This document shows positions 6,239 to 14,274 of a DNA stretch of 30,491 nucleotides, in pieces. The stretch spans positions 1 through 30,491 of IMG/VR virus record IMGVR_UViG_3300028600_000016; one strand, written 5' to 3'. Each line of letters opens with the position of its first letter. The first letter of the stretch is position 1. Under the pieces are notes generated by a model. That model was not told where the DNA came from. It saw nothing but the letters and a program-made list of their open reading frames with translations, and made no database searches. Made by a program: the position numbers and the translations under genes. This DNA is from a virus.

Positions 6239-7583
6239 TCTCTTCTAGGCGTCCAGACTGTAGCAGTCCTTGGCGTATCATCTGAGCAGTTGAACTGCCG
6301 CTTGTGATCTGCCCAAGCGGCCCTGTTTCTTGCGCCCCACGCGCGATTAGCGCCAACTTCGCCATGATATGCGGATTCATTGCCAGTCCAGCCGAAAGCC
6401 CAGCAGCAGCGCCTAGTGTGTCACCAACCGCGCCACCACCAGCCGCCATAAGCGGAGCGCTGATGCCCATTAGGTTGAGATTTCCTATTCTCTTCGACGG
6501 CCTTTGCAGAGACTCACGAAGGTGGGCAAGCGGGCCATATTGCTTATTGATCAAATCCAGTTCCGGCGATAAATCAGCCAGGGATTTCCTTGCGCCTCTG
6601 GCCATAGCCTGCATGGTTTCCGTTGACGCATCAGGATCAACCCTCCAATTGATATCGCGATAAGTCGCTGTCTTCAGATCCTGCATATCCTTTGGAGACC
6701 ATAAGTCTGGCCCGTTTTCGTGCATTTCCTTGAATCTTCTAACGACCCTATCCGATGCCGCTAGATTTTCAGGACCACCGACACCTTTTGAAAGATTGCG
6801 CCGCAATTCTGGGAGTTCATCAAAGATTCTAGCCTTTGGGATCTTCTTTCCTGTTGTTTGTGCTTCGCTTATCAAGTCATCGATATTAGAATCGAACTCC
6901 TCCAGCCTTAGCGATATCTTATTTATCCCAGATTCTGTAGGCATTATTTTGTTCTTCAAAGCGGTTTCAGTGGCCGCTTCCCTTGCTTGGTGCGTTCTAG
7001 TAACACCCGTTGCCGGATACTTCGCCGCGCTTTCATACATGCTGGCGGGAGCTCCCTTCGGGATCGCCGCAGTACCGGCTGCCTTTATTGCATTGAGCGG
7101 CATATTGATCGGATCAAGCGCCCGACCCACCTTAGACAGCGCAGGCATGCGGGTAGCAGCACCAGCACCGGACACAGCCCCGGAGACGTCGGCCAACACG
7201 CCCACAGGGTCGGTCTGCAAGGTGTTCAACGCCGCATCCCCGCTGCCGTAACGCTCCGTAATCGCTTCTCCCACCGCCTGGGGATACTGCTGATACTGAT
7301 AGTCTTCCTCCCCGGCAAACGGGTTAAGGCGCTCGACTCCAGACTCCACCAGCCCACCGACAGATTTCAGGGTATCCATCGGGTTCGTAACAGCGTTCAG
7401 CATATCCATGCCCATCTTGTAGGCACTCGACGGAATATTGCTCACCATCTCCCCGGCGTCAAAGCCAGGAGCCGTCTCCGGGCCGGGTTGCCGCAAAGCC
7501 TGAAGTCCCGCATCAGAAATCAGCCCGTATTCACCCTTTTTCAGTGCAACAAGGTCTTCGTCTGACAGTTGAGAATAATCCAC
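6225..7583 (-). CDS. Internal virion protein, likely DNA-ejection protein
   Basis: The 452-residue product starts MDYSQLSDEDLVALKKGEYG, a sequence type seen at the N-terminus of large internal or ejection proteins of short-tailed phages. Residues about 125-180 and 365-410 are Gly/Ala-rich and hydrophobic (SAPLMAAGGGAVGDTLGAAA), suitable for membrane insertion, and the middle is helical. Start is GTG, overlapping the upstream stop by one base, with AGAGGA upstream. It is the last of three consecutive late genes in the position of P22 gp7/gp20/gp16, proteins ejected with the DNA. Function is inferred from position and composition. Confidence 0.65.
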   Translation of the reverse strand: MDYSQLSDEDLVALKKGEYGLISDAGLQALRQPGPETAPGFDAGEMVSNIPSSAYKMGMDMLNAVTNPMDTLKSVGGLVESGVERLNPFAGEEDYQYQQYPQAVGEAITERYGSGDAALNTLQTDPVGVLADVSGAVSGAGAATRMPALSKVGRALDPINMPLNAIKAAGTAAIPKGAPASMYESAAKYPATGVTRTHQAREAATETALKNKIMPTESGINKISLRLEEFDSNIDDLISEAQTTGKKIPKARIFDELPELRRNLSKGVGGPENLAASDRVVRRFKEMHENGPDLWSPKDMQDLKTATYRDINWRVDPDASTETMQAMARGARKSLADLSPELDLINKQYGPLAHLRESLQRPSKRIGNLNLMGISAPLMAAGGGAVGDTLGAAAGLSAGLAMNPHIMAKLALIARGAQETGPLGQITSGSSTAQMIRQGLLQSGRLEEIMEE

Positions 7584-8644
7584 TATTGTAGTCCTCTACG
7601 CTTCATTTCTGCGTCAAGTGCCGTCTGGTCTACAGTGATCCCAGCGTCTTGAGTCTCAAACATCGGATTTTCTTCGCTGTAGGCCGCTAGTTCGTCGAAA
7701 AATACCTCATCGAGCGAACCGTTTTTCTTGCGGTAGTCCCGCGCCATCTTGGCCACATCGATATTGCGCTGGTTTATCTTTTGCTTGGTGTCTATCAGCG
7801 CCTTTCTGCCATCGGGGCTCATCGCCAACCCTGGCGTCATGCTCTGTAGGAACTCTCTATCCTTGTCCGACATAGCACCCGGCATGCCCGCTCCACCGGC
7901 AGGGTTACGCAGCTGTAACGCAAGCTCACTGGCTATCGCCTTCGCCGCTTCAGCCTCTCCAACGCCCTCAACATCCATGCCCAACATCTGCATGGCTTTC
8001 TTGCCCGCCAGGATCTTATCGGCACCCGCCCCGGTGTAAGTCTCATCCAACAGGTTGTTGAGCTGATCGAGTTTCGCGTTATCCTGATATGCCTGTCGGC
8101 CACCGCGTTGCAGATCGACGTAATCCTGGCCATAGGCTTTACCCACAATCTTCTGTTCCTCTGTGATCTGCCCCGGCATGTTCACAGAGACTTCAGCGCC
8201 AGATCCCGGCCCGAAGACTTCTCGATGCTTCGCAAGATCGTTACCCACAAGCGCCATTTGTCTCTGAAAGGTGGTAGGCTCTTTACCCGCCATAATGGCA
8301 CCGGCAAACTCCGGATTCTCCGCAGCATAGTTCTCCCTAGCCTGTCTCTTCTGAGCTAGGTTCGCCTGCTCAGCCTGGAAGGTCTGCATTTGAACATCAG
8401 CCAGCGCCCGCGCTCTCTCGCGTTCCTGGTCCGCCCGCTGCTGTTGTATCCCCAGCTGCTGTCTAGCCCGGTCCGCCTGCCCGATCTGGTTCATTTGCCC
8501 AGTCAGCAAATCAACGCCCTGCAAAGGGTTCGGCGGTGCCGGCGCGCTCAGCCAGCTTGGCATGTCCCCCGCGATATTCTGCACGTTGATCATGGGATTC
8601 TGCTGTGCAAGCATCATCTGGTACATTTGGTCAAAACTAGCCAT
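7583..8644 (-). CDS. Internal virion protein, helical, likely ejection protein
   Basis: The 353-residue product has a Met/Gln-rich N-terminus (MASFDQMYQMMLAQQNP) and a long Gln/Arg/Ala helix (about 60-105), followed by a Gly-containing middle and a helical end. Such Gln-rich helical proteins are typical internal or ejection proteins of podoviruses. It is flanked by two other candidates of the same class and ends in TAGTG shared with the next gene. No enzymatic motif (for example a lytic transglycosylase Glu motif) is visible. Confidence 0.6.
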   Translation of the reverse strand: MASFDQMYQMMLAQQNPMINVQNIAGDMPSWLSAPAPPNPLQGVDLLTGQMNQIGQADRARQQLGIQQQRADQERERARALADVQMQTFQAEQANLAQKRQARENYAAENPEFAGAIMAGKEPTTFQRQMALVGNDLAKHREVFGPGSGAEVSVNMPGQITEEQKIVGKAYGQDYVDLQRGGRQAYQDNAKLDQLNNLLDETYTGAGADKILAGKKAMQMLGMDVEGVGEAEAAKAIASELALQLRNPAGGAGMPGAMSDKDREFLQSMTPGLAMSPDGRKALIDTKQKINQRNIDVAKMARDYRKKNGSLDEVFFDELAAYSEENPMFETQDAGITVDQTALDAEMKRRGLQ

Positions 8645-8653
8645 AACTACACC

Positions 8654-9601
8654 TTACGATAGGCCGGAGAACATCTGAGCCGGGTTCACAAAAGAACTGG
8701 GCATCTGGTAGCCGTAGGGGTTCAGCGATCCTGCATATCCTCCCGGCGCGCCTGCCATCTGCGTCGGCATGCCGCCATAGGCACCACCGCCACTACCACC
8801 CCATGGCATACCCGGCATGCCCATGGCACCAATTGCCATACCGCCAAGGCTACTCGCCACACCCAGCGCAGACGGCGACGAAGAGCTCTTGGTTTCTGTC
8901 GAAGCATACGGAAGACTCAGCGGATTAAACAGCGATGCCTGATTCTGTAGCCGCTGCCACGGCTCCTGTTGGGCAAAGTTGAACCGTTGCATATCCTCTG
9001 ATATGCCCATCTGATTTTCAGCCCGCTCGACATCCCCGACACCCATCATGATATCCGCAGGCATCATGCCGAACTGAGCCATACCAGGAGCCGCGCTTAG
9101 GCCGTAGCGCTGCTGATCCAGTCCTTGGCCGTAGGCGCTCAGTTGGGTTTCCGCCGCAGTCCTCGCTAGCGCGTCCTGTGTGCCCCTGGCGGCGATGCCT
9201 TGCGCTACGCCCTGACCAGATCCACCAAGACGTTCGTTAACGCCCAACATGTTGGCATCGATCGACGGCATCATTTCGGCAAGGTTTCTGTTAAGCAACC
9301 CGGCCTGCTGATCGAGCATCCCCGAGACATAGGGGTTATTAGCAACGTCCGGAGCCGAAAGCGTAGACTGCCACGCATCCATCGCGGGGGCCGTCATCCC
9401 CTCCATGCCACCGGCAAAGTCCCGGCGCATATCCAACGCCTGAAGCTGTTCCGGCGTCATGTCCGCGAACATCTGATCCGGGTACATCTCCATCGGAGTG
9501 CCGCCAAGCGTATTCAGCCTGGAAAGCATGTCCCGCAATTGCCCCTCATCATAAGGGGTTACTTTGCTTTTGCTTTTTGACTCGCTTGAAAAGATGCCCA
9601 T
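8654..9601 (-). CDS. Internal virion protein with Gly/Met-rich tail
   Basis: The 315-residue product starts MGIFSSESKSKSKVTPYDEGQ and contains a helical Met/Gln/Ala-rich body. Its C-terminal third (about 240-300) is Gly/Met/Pro-rich and flexible (GAMGMPGMPWGGSGGGAYGG). Phage proteins of this kind are found in the capsid interior or tail base next to ejection proteins. Position after the propeller and fibre genes, before two other ejection candidates, supports a role in DNA delivery. No specific family symbol can be given. Confidence 0.6.
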   Translation of the reverse strand: MGIFSSESKSKSKVTPYDEGQLRDMLSRLNTLGGTPMEMYPDQMFADMTPEQLQALDMRRDFAGGMEGMTAPAMDAWQSTLSAPDVANNPYVSGMLDQQAGLLNRNLAEMMPSIDANMLGVNERLGGSGQGVAQGIAARGTQDALARTAAETQLSAYGQGLDQQRYGLSAAPGMAQFGMMPADIMMGVGDVERAENQMGISEDMQRFNFAQQEPWQRLQNQASLFNPLSLPYASTETKSSSSPSALGVASSLGGMAIGAMGMPGMPWGGSGGGAYGGMPTQMAGAPGGYAGSLNPYGYQMPSSFVNPAQMFSGLS

Positions 9602-9619
9602 AGCTTTATCCTGTTACCT

Positions 9620-10186
9620 TTACTGTCCGTCCAACAAAACAAACTCGAACAACAATAAATCTACTGAAGTTATTTGCACAGAGCTTGTAGTTGTAGAGCT
9701 CACATATATTGCAAGATCATCGCCAACAAGGTCTTGTGAAATGAATACCGGAATCGCCATATCATAGTCAACAATCGTTGCATATCTTGCTATTGATGCA
9801 AAGTCTATAACCTTATATCGTATGGCTTTTGTCTCATTGTATAACTCAACCAATAGGCCGCGCGTATTGTTCGACGTGTGGGCCACAATCGAAACCACAC
9901 CCTTTACAGCGATAAACCAGAGCCCTGGCCTAGCCACTTTTAAAGTAGCATTTGCAAGATTGGACTCTCCATCAAATTCCGGCAACAATTGGCTATCAAA
10001 AGCGGAGATTTTAGCCGGTGTCCCTGTGATCAGGGCCGTAGATGCTATTGGCGTTTCCCTTGTTAAGCCAGTCCTGCCTACTTTCAATTGGTCAAGATTA
10101 TCCTTGATCGCCTGGAACTCCCGCGCAAGCCATGCCTGTGCGTAAAAACCCAGATCACTCGATGGATTTTCAGGTTGATAGCTCAT
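9620..10186 (-). CDS. Virion appendage protein, jelly-roll-like, 188 aa
   Basis: The N-terminus (YAQAWLAREFQAIKDNLDQL) is a short helix of the type that attaches fibres or spikes to the particle. Residues about 50-188 alternate hydrophobic strands (LWFIAVKGVVSIV, GLLVELYNETKAIRYKVI, LAIYVSSTTTSSVQI) as in a TNF/C1q-like jelly roll used by small head or tail fibres. Its start overlaps the stop of the 533-residue virion gene (ATGA). Fold is inferred from strand pattern only. Confidence 0.55.
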   Translation of the reverse strand: MSYQPENPSSDLGFYAQAWLAREFQAIKDNLDQLKVGRTGLTRETPIASTALITGTPAKISAFDSQLLPEFDGESNLANATLKVARPGLWFIAVKGVVSIVAHTSNNTRGLLVELYNETKAIRYKVIDFASIARYATIVDYDMAIPVFISQDLVGDDLAIYVSSTTTSSVQITSVDLLLFEFVLLDGQ

Positions 10187-11784
10187 CTCGCCCCGCTCGG
10201 TTCATGGTATACCGTCATATCTGACACAGACCAGTTCGTTCCGGTCTCGCCTTCGATACGCCAGCAATTATAGGCATCTTTCCTTGATCGCAACTTAACG
10301 CGCCGATCAGCAGAGACATCAAATTGACGCGGGCCAATCCAGTCTATCGACCCGCCTGGCCTGTCTTGAGTCCCCGCATAGATTTGTATCGTCCCGGTTC
10401 CAGACGCGCTGATAACAAATTCAGTCGTCATGTTCCGGGTTTTCATCCCGCCCAACGGCAGGCCGATGCGCTCGAACCGGGTGAAATACGCCTGATCCGT
10501 GCTGTTGAGATAGCGGGTTGTACCAAGGTCGAACTGCAACAGATCCTTATCCGTTGCCTGGACACCAATTACGGCTTTATCAAGCGCCGAATAATTACGC
10601 TGGTTCCAAGCGAAATCCGCCTGATCCCAGGTCATCGTCGCATCGTCCCAGGTCAACGACGCTTCCGCTCTAACGCCTGTCGTGATAAATGCGCACTCCG
10701 GAATATCAGAAACGTAATAAGTCTCGTCCTTGTAGTTGTACACCAGCATCCGGCTTGGGTAAGTAAAACCCTGCAACACGACGCAAAACCAGATTTCCTT
10801 TCGCTCTACCTGTTTGACGCAATAGCAGTTTTCATAGTTTACCGGGTCAACCTGCCCAACAAAGCTTTTTCTCACCCTGTCATCGATAATCGAAACAGCA
10901 TTCTGCCCCTGGTGCATATAGATGTCTTCAGGTCCCCACACGTAATGGACGCCCTTTTCTTCTACAACACAGTCTTGGGCGATAATTCCTTCAACGCCAA
11001 TCAGCTTTTTAAGCCCCCAAGCCGGCGCAGTGCCACCTGTTGGCCGCGCTATCCAGGCACTGTTTTCCTTGTAGACTATCAAGTCGTCTCTGAGCGGCAA
11101 CATATCGACTATGCGGCCACTTCTGCCGCTGTCTATGCAGTCGAACTCACCGGCCAGACTGGTAGGTCCAGCCACCCAGTTACTCGATGGGGTATTCGAC
11201 GCCGTAGCTCCATCCCATGCCAACAGTGAGCCCTGTTCAGTCCCGGCTTTGTTTAAGCCGCCGGCAAACAGATAGCCCTTGTGAGCCCTCAAGACTCTAA
11301 CACGGTAATTCAGGTCTCTAAACGTCTGATCCACCCCAAGAGTGCCGTTAGGATCATAAATAACATCCTTCAGTGTTGGGGATACCAGATAGCTAGGATC
11401 GGTAAAATCCGCATATTGCGGCGCATCCTGGTAGTGGTTCAGATACGGGATTTCCCCGTCAAAAACCCCGCTCCAGCGCCTCTGTAACGGGGAATTGGGT
11501 ATCGTCTGGTTCACCTGCACGTAGGACGTGCCGTCATACAGATAAACGTCGGTATCACCGGCAACAAACCAGTAAGGAACATCCAGCCGGGAGGCATACA
11601 GCAACCAAGTTGCCGCTACATTCGGCACACTACCGTTCCACAGCGCCCATGGGACACCCGGCCCCACCCCTTCATCTTCGCAGCGACCGTTGATAATCTC
11701 GGTCCATACGTTCGGCGGCAATGTAACCGACGAAAGGTCCGAATTTAACCCGATCTCACCTAGTTTAGAGACGTGCAGTTCCAC
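10183..11784 (-). CDS. Propeller-type tail hub / DNA stabilisation protein (P22 gp10-like)
   Basis: The 533-residue product is beta-rich with repeated Trp/Tyr/Asp-Gly strands (YWFVAGDTDVYLYDG, YLFAGGLNKAG, IVDMLPLRDDLIVYKENSAW, VHYVWGPEDIYMHQG), consistent with a beta-propeller. P22 gp10, which plugs the portal channel and carries the tail, has this architecture and lies in the same part of the late operon. Repeats near residue 380 (SLTWDDATMTWDQADFAW) resemble metal-loop strands. Identification rests on architecture and synteny, so a different propeller-bearing tail protein is possible. Confidence 0.6.
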   Translation of the reverse strand: MELHVSKLGEIGLNSDLSSVTLPPNVWTEIINGRCEDEGVGPGVPWALWNGSVPNVAATWLLYASRLDVPYWFVAGDTDVYLYDGTSYVQVNQTIPNSPLQRRWSGVFDGEIPYLNHYQDAPQYADFTDPSYLVSPTLKDVIYDPNGTLGVDQTFRDLNYRVRVLRAHKGYLFAGGLNKAGTEQGSLLAWDGATASNTPSSNWVAGPTSLAGEFDCIDSGRSGRIVDMLPLRDDLIVYKENSAWIARPTGGTAPAWGLKKLIGVEGIIAQDCVVEEKGVHYVWGPEDIYMHQGQNAVSIIDDRVRKSFVGQVDPVNYENCYCVKQVERKEIWFCVVLQGFTYPSRMLVYNYKDETYYVSDIPECAFITTGVRAEASLTWDDATMTWDQADFAWNQRNYSALDKAVIGVQATDKDLLQFDLGTTRYLNSTDQAYFTRFERIGLPLGGMKTRNMTTEFVISASGTGTIQIYAGTQDRPGGSIDWIGPRQFDVSADRRVKLRSRKDAYNCWRIEGETGTNWSVSDMTVYHEPSGAR

Positions 11785-12138
11785 TTATCCTAGCCTCTTT
11801 TGGTCTTCATGATCTATCTTCTTTTGAGCCTCTATCGCCTGGTCAATTTTCGCTTGCGCCATCTTGCTACCCGCTTCGAAAATGTCATTAAATTTATCTT
11901 GCCGCTTCACTCCCTCATTTCTGGTCGACTCTAAAACATGCTGCAAGGCAAGTAAACGCTGGTTAAGCTCACCAAACAACAGTATTAGGTTATTACCCTG
12001 ACAATCGAATTTCTGAACGGTTGTCCCGTCTTTGCCTGTTGTGTATGTCGGACGGTAAAAGTTGCATTTATTGCAGCTTCCTCCTACAGAGCAACCCCGT
12101 TTACGTCCCGCCTCATCAATGCTATGGATAACGTCCAT
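11785..12138 (-). CDS. Hypothetical Cys-containing virion-region protein, 117 aa
   Basis: Cysteines at about 16, 22, 25 and 46 (RGCSVGGSCNKCNF ... FDCQG) could form a four-Cys metal site in the first half. The second half is a helical, charged stretch suited to a coiled coil. The start overlaps the stop of the collar-domain fibre gene (TGATG). It might be a fibre chaperone or minor structural protein; nothing in the sequence decides this. Confidence 0.6.
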   Translation of the reverse strand: MDVIHSIDEAGRKRGCSVGGSCNKCNFYRPTYTTGKDGTTVQKFDCQGNNLILLFGELNQRLLALQHVLESTRNEGVKRQDKFNDIFEAGSKMAQAKIDQAIEAQKKIDHEDQKRLG

Positions 12139-12884
12139 CAGTCTTTAGTCGCTATGATAACCATCGCGTGAGCCGCGTCCAAGTCCACAGTGTGCCCATG
12201 CGCAGTTGTCGCGCTGGCTGCCGTTGATTCTGGGGTAGAGATGACGGTATTGAGTAGAAGAGAATTCCCGCCAGTACTAAGGTCGGTATATATGCTTGAT
12301 CCACTCGCGTTGACGGTGCTAACATCGACCTTTGACCAAGCATTACCCCCGCCCAAAGTGAACCCGGTCAATACTGTGTGCCTATGCGACGTGTTTGGAT
12401 GCGTATGCGCAGCGGCTCCAGACTCCGCGCCCGTCAGCGTGTGGTTTCCAACACCAGGCGTTGCGCCCTCGGCCAAAACCGCAAACTGAGCGCTGAAAAG
12501 GTTTGTTCCGCGAAGCGTGCCACCTGCCAACCCCAGGGCGACAGATCCTTTCGTAAGCCGGACCATGTGGTCGTCGACAGTCTGATCGATAGTCCATCCT
12601 GTGGGCGCTGAATCCTGATAGAACAGCATCTTTGTCCCGGATGGGAAAGTGATTATCTGGTCTGTTGACGAGATCCCCTGTAGGGCATTAACCTCTGAGG
12701 CTTTTACGGTTAGCGCGATATCCCAGCCGTTCGCGGTACCGTCCTCGGAGGTCGGAAACTGGTTGTCGAGGACCTGCTGGATAAACTGTATCCAGTCGTC
12801 ACCGCCATAAACGAAATCCGTTCCGATCGGATTCGCAGGATCAAGGCTCTTGATAAAACCCGGTGTTGGGGGAAAAGTTGCCAT
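12138..12884 (-). CDS. Tail-collar-domain fibre protein
   Basis: The 248-residue product has an N-terminal attachment region and, at residues 80-98, the FPSGTKMLFYQDSAPTGWT block that marks the phage tail collar family (T4 gp12-type short fibres). The C-terminal half contains histidine pairs in HTHPNTSHRH and HGHTVDL, as in fibres whose HxH motifs hold metal ions in a trimeric needle. The expected role is receptor contact or structural trimer in the virion. The long Gly/Thr/Ser-rich loop between the histidine blocks is typical variable receptor-facing sequence. Confidence 0.85.
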   Translation of the reverse strand: MATFPPTPGFIKSLDPANPIGTDFVYGGDDWIQFIQQVLDNQFPTSEDGTANGWDIALTVKASEVNALQGISSTDQIITFPSGTKMLFYQDSAPTGWTIDQTVDDHMVRLTKGSVALGLAGGTLRGTNLFSAQFAVLAEGATPGVGNHTLTGAESGAAAHTHPNTSHRHTVLTGFTLGGGNAWSKVDVSTVNASGSSIYTDLSTGGNSLLLNTVISTPESTAASATTAHGHTVDLDAAHAMVIIATKD

Positions 12885-12885
12885 A

Positions 12886-13149
12886 TCAAAGAATCTCTTT
12901 TAGTTCGTCTATATCAAGGCTATCGTTCGCCAGCTTGGCATCCGCGTCCGCATCCGCTATCCCCTTAAGGTGGCGGGTTACGAAGTCCGCATTAAGCAGC
13001 ATGGCGATAATCTTGGCCCGGTCATCCATCGTTGCAGACTGCACCGATTGTCTGATCTGATCCCAGCCCCAAGGAACATCACTTCGCATTCTCGCCCGAA
13101 GGTTGCTCAGGATCTTGCGTGAAATCGCCTGTTTAATTTGCTCTTTCAT
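12886..13149 (-). CDS. Hypothetical helical protein, 87 aa
   Basis: The product is helical (MKEQIKQAISRKILSNLRARM...) with an Ala/Asp repeat (ADADADAK) before an acidic tail. No domain recognised. It lies between membrane-protein genes and the collar fibre, with a 4-base overlap with the upstream small gene, so it is probably a minor virion or assembly protein. Confidence 0.6.
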   Translation of the reverse strand: MKEQIKQAISRKILSNLRARMRSDVPWGWDQIRQSVQSATMDDRAKIIAMLLNADFVTRHLKGIADADADAKLANDSLDIDELKEIL

Positions 13150-13262
13150 TTGTCCTTGCTCTTAGAGACATGCTCAACAGGCGTCTCATCCTTGAAAGCC
13201 TGGACATACCTTGGCATCAAAGCCGAGATGACTTTCGCACGAATCTTGCCTAAATCCGCCAT
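13146..13262 (-). CDS. Small basic helical protein, 38 aa
   Basis: The ATG at 13262 overlaps the stop of the upstream gene, and the product (MADLGKIRAKVISALMPRYV...) is a single amphipathic helix with a Lys-rich tail. A longer frame from 13352 would run through the upstream gene and is not preferred. Function unknown. Confidence 0.5.
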   Translation of the reverse strand: MADLGKIRAKVISALMPRYVQAFKDETPVEHVSKSKDK

Positions 13263-13519
13263 TATACCCTCACAATTTTCTGCTTTCCGTTGTGTGTGTA
13301 CGTGACTTCTTTGACGTCCAGCGCCTGGCAAAATGCCTTTATCGATCTCCACATCTTGGCGTGGAACGTTGGGAACAATAACGATACTTCAGCCGTCTCC
13401 CCCGTGATCTGCAGGTTACAGCTTGCGTCAAATGGATCACCCCAAACCCCGCCGGGTATGTGCCGTACCTCGTACAATTCCGTACCCTTGCACCCGCACT
13501 TGGCATTGATACGCACCAT
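13262..13519 (-). CDS. Hypothetical Cys-containing beta protein, 85 aa
   Basis: MVRINAKCGCKGTELYEVRHIPGG has a CxC pair followed by short strands; two further Cys lie in ASCNL and AFCQAL. It might bind metal but the spacing fits no family I know. Junctions overlap both neighbours, in line with real translation. Confidence 0.6.
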   Translation of the reverse strand: MVRINAKCGCKGTELYEVRHIPGGVWGDPFDASCNLQITGETAEVSLLFPTFHAKMWRSIKAFCQALDVKEVTYTHNGKQKIVRV

Positions 13520-13779
13520 TAGTCCTTTTTCCTCTTCTCGGCCATCATCTTGAACAAGTCTGTTATGTTCCCTTTCATTTCTCGATCCTCATGGCCGAGG
13601 CTTCGAAGCCTGTCGAAAATATGAGCACGAAGTTCGCGGATTTCCTTGTCGATGCGCTCCTCATTCTTGTCGATCCTGCCTTTGAGCCATGAGAATATAA
13701 TTCCTATCAGTGTGAGCGTGATACTCAGGCCGAAGCCCAACAACGCCATTATTACGCTTGCCCAATTACCATCCTTCAT
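13519..13779 (-). CDS. Membrane-anchored coiled-coil protein, 86 aa
   Basis: One hydrophobic span (VIMALLGFGLSITLTLIGIIFSW, residues 9-31) is followed by a charged heptad-like helix (LKGRIDKNEERIDKEIRELR...). This N-anchor plus coiled-coil layout resembles small phage inner-membrane proteins including i-spanins, but spanins have a larger periplasmic part and an o-spanin partner, which is not seen. It heads a group of three adjacent single-span membrane genes, so a lysis or superinfection role is possible. Confidence 0.6.
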   Translation of the reverse strand: MKDGNWASVIMALLGFGLSITLTLIGIIFSWLKGRIDKNEERIDKEIRELRAHIFDRLRSLGHEDREMKGNITDLFKMMAEKRKKD

Positions 13780-13791
13780 GTGGCTTAGGCA

Positions 13792-13971
13792 CTATGGCAT
13801 CTCGCGCACAGGGCTTCTAGCCGTGGGTTCCGCTCCATCAATAACACTTTCTATCCTGTCCAGCCTTGCGTCTACAGACTGAAATGCCAGCAACGCGGCG
13901 GCAGCCATAGTGAACATGACGACTATCACGATCAACCCTGTCTCGAACCGCAATCCTTTCTCGTCGGTCAT
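13792..13971 (-). CDS. Single-span membrane protein, 59 aa
   Basis: The product begins MTDEKGLRFETGLIVIVVMF, with a hydrophobic span at about 12-33 and a charged helical tail. The start at 13971 overlaps the upstream stop by four bases; a frame from 13998 would enter that gene. Its first 15 residues match, at 14 positions, a truncated copy 300 bases upstream (14213-14272). Function unknown; possibly part of the lysis or membrane-protein cluster. Confidence 0.6.
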   Translation of the reverse strand: MTDEKGLRFETGLIVIVVMFTMAAAALLAFQSVDARLDRIESVIDGAEPTARSPVREMP

Positions 13972-14216
13972 CTCTTGACCGGCCCCAACATGGCGCACGC
14001 CTGAAGCTTTCCATCAAGGCAAAACGTGCGGGAGAATTCCTCCCCGCGAGCTATCCTATCAAACAAGTTCCGATCCTCTTGCAGTCGCGTCATGTCCACA
14101 AGCATTCCGTGTTGATTTTCTTTTAGCCCTTGAATAGTCAAAAACGCGATCACATTGAACACCACATTCAGCATTACCACGAACCCGACAATCAACAGCC
14201 AAGCGGTATTAGTCAA
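13968..14216 (-). CDS. Membrane protein with soluble tail, 82 aa (TTG start)
   Basis: The frame begins at a TTG with GAAGGA upstream, overlapping the stop of the truncated 19-residue frame (TTGA). A strong span (LLIVGFVVMLNVVFNVIAFLTI, residues 7-28) is followed by a charged tail with two Cys (TFCLDGKLQACAM) that could form a disulfide if the tail is periplasmic. No family recognised. TTG use may keep expression low or coupled to the upstream frame. Confidence 0.6.
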   Translation of the reverse strand: MTNTAWLLIVGFVVMLNVVFNVIAFLTIQGLKENQHGMLVDMTRLQEDRNLFDRIARGEEFSRTFCLDGKLQACAMLGPVKR

Positions 14217-14272
14217 ATTTGGTCCTTCACGATCAGCCCCGTCTCAAACCTCAGCCCTTTTTCGTCTCTCAT
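14213..14272 (-). pseudogene. Truncated duplicate of the membrane gene at 13792-13971
   Basis: This short frame codes MRDEKGLRFETGLIVKDQI, then TGA. The first 15 residues equal those of the gene at 13971 except the second (Arg for Thr), after which the sequence diverges and stops before the membrane span. Seven of the shared codons differ only silently. The stop overlaps the TTG start of the next gene, so the remnant may now serve as a coupled leader. Confidence 0.6.
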
Positions 14273-14274
14273 GC

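Noticed and set aside
10324-11229. 301-aa plus-strand frame
   Set aside because: Shadow of the propeller-type virion gene; Arg/His-rich and without ribosome site.
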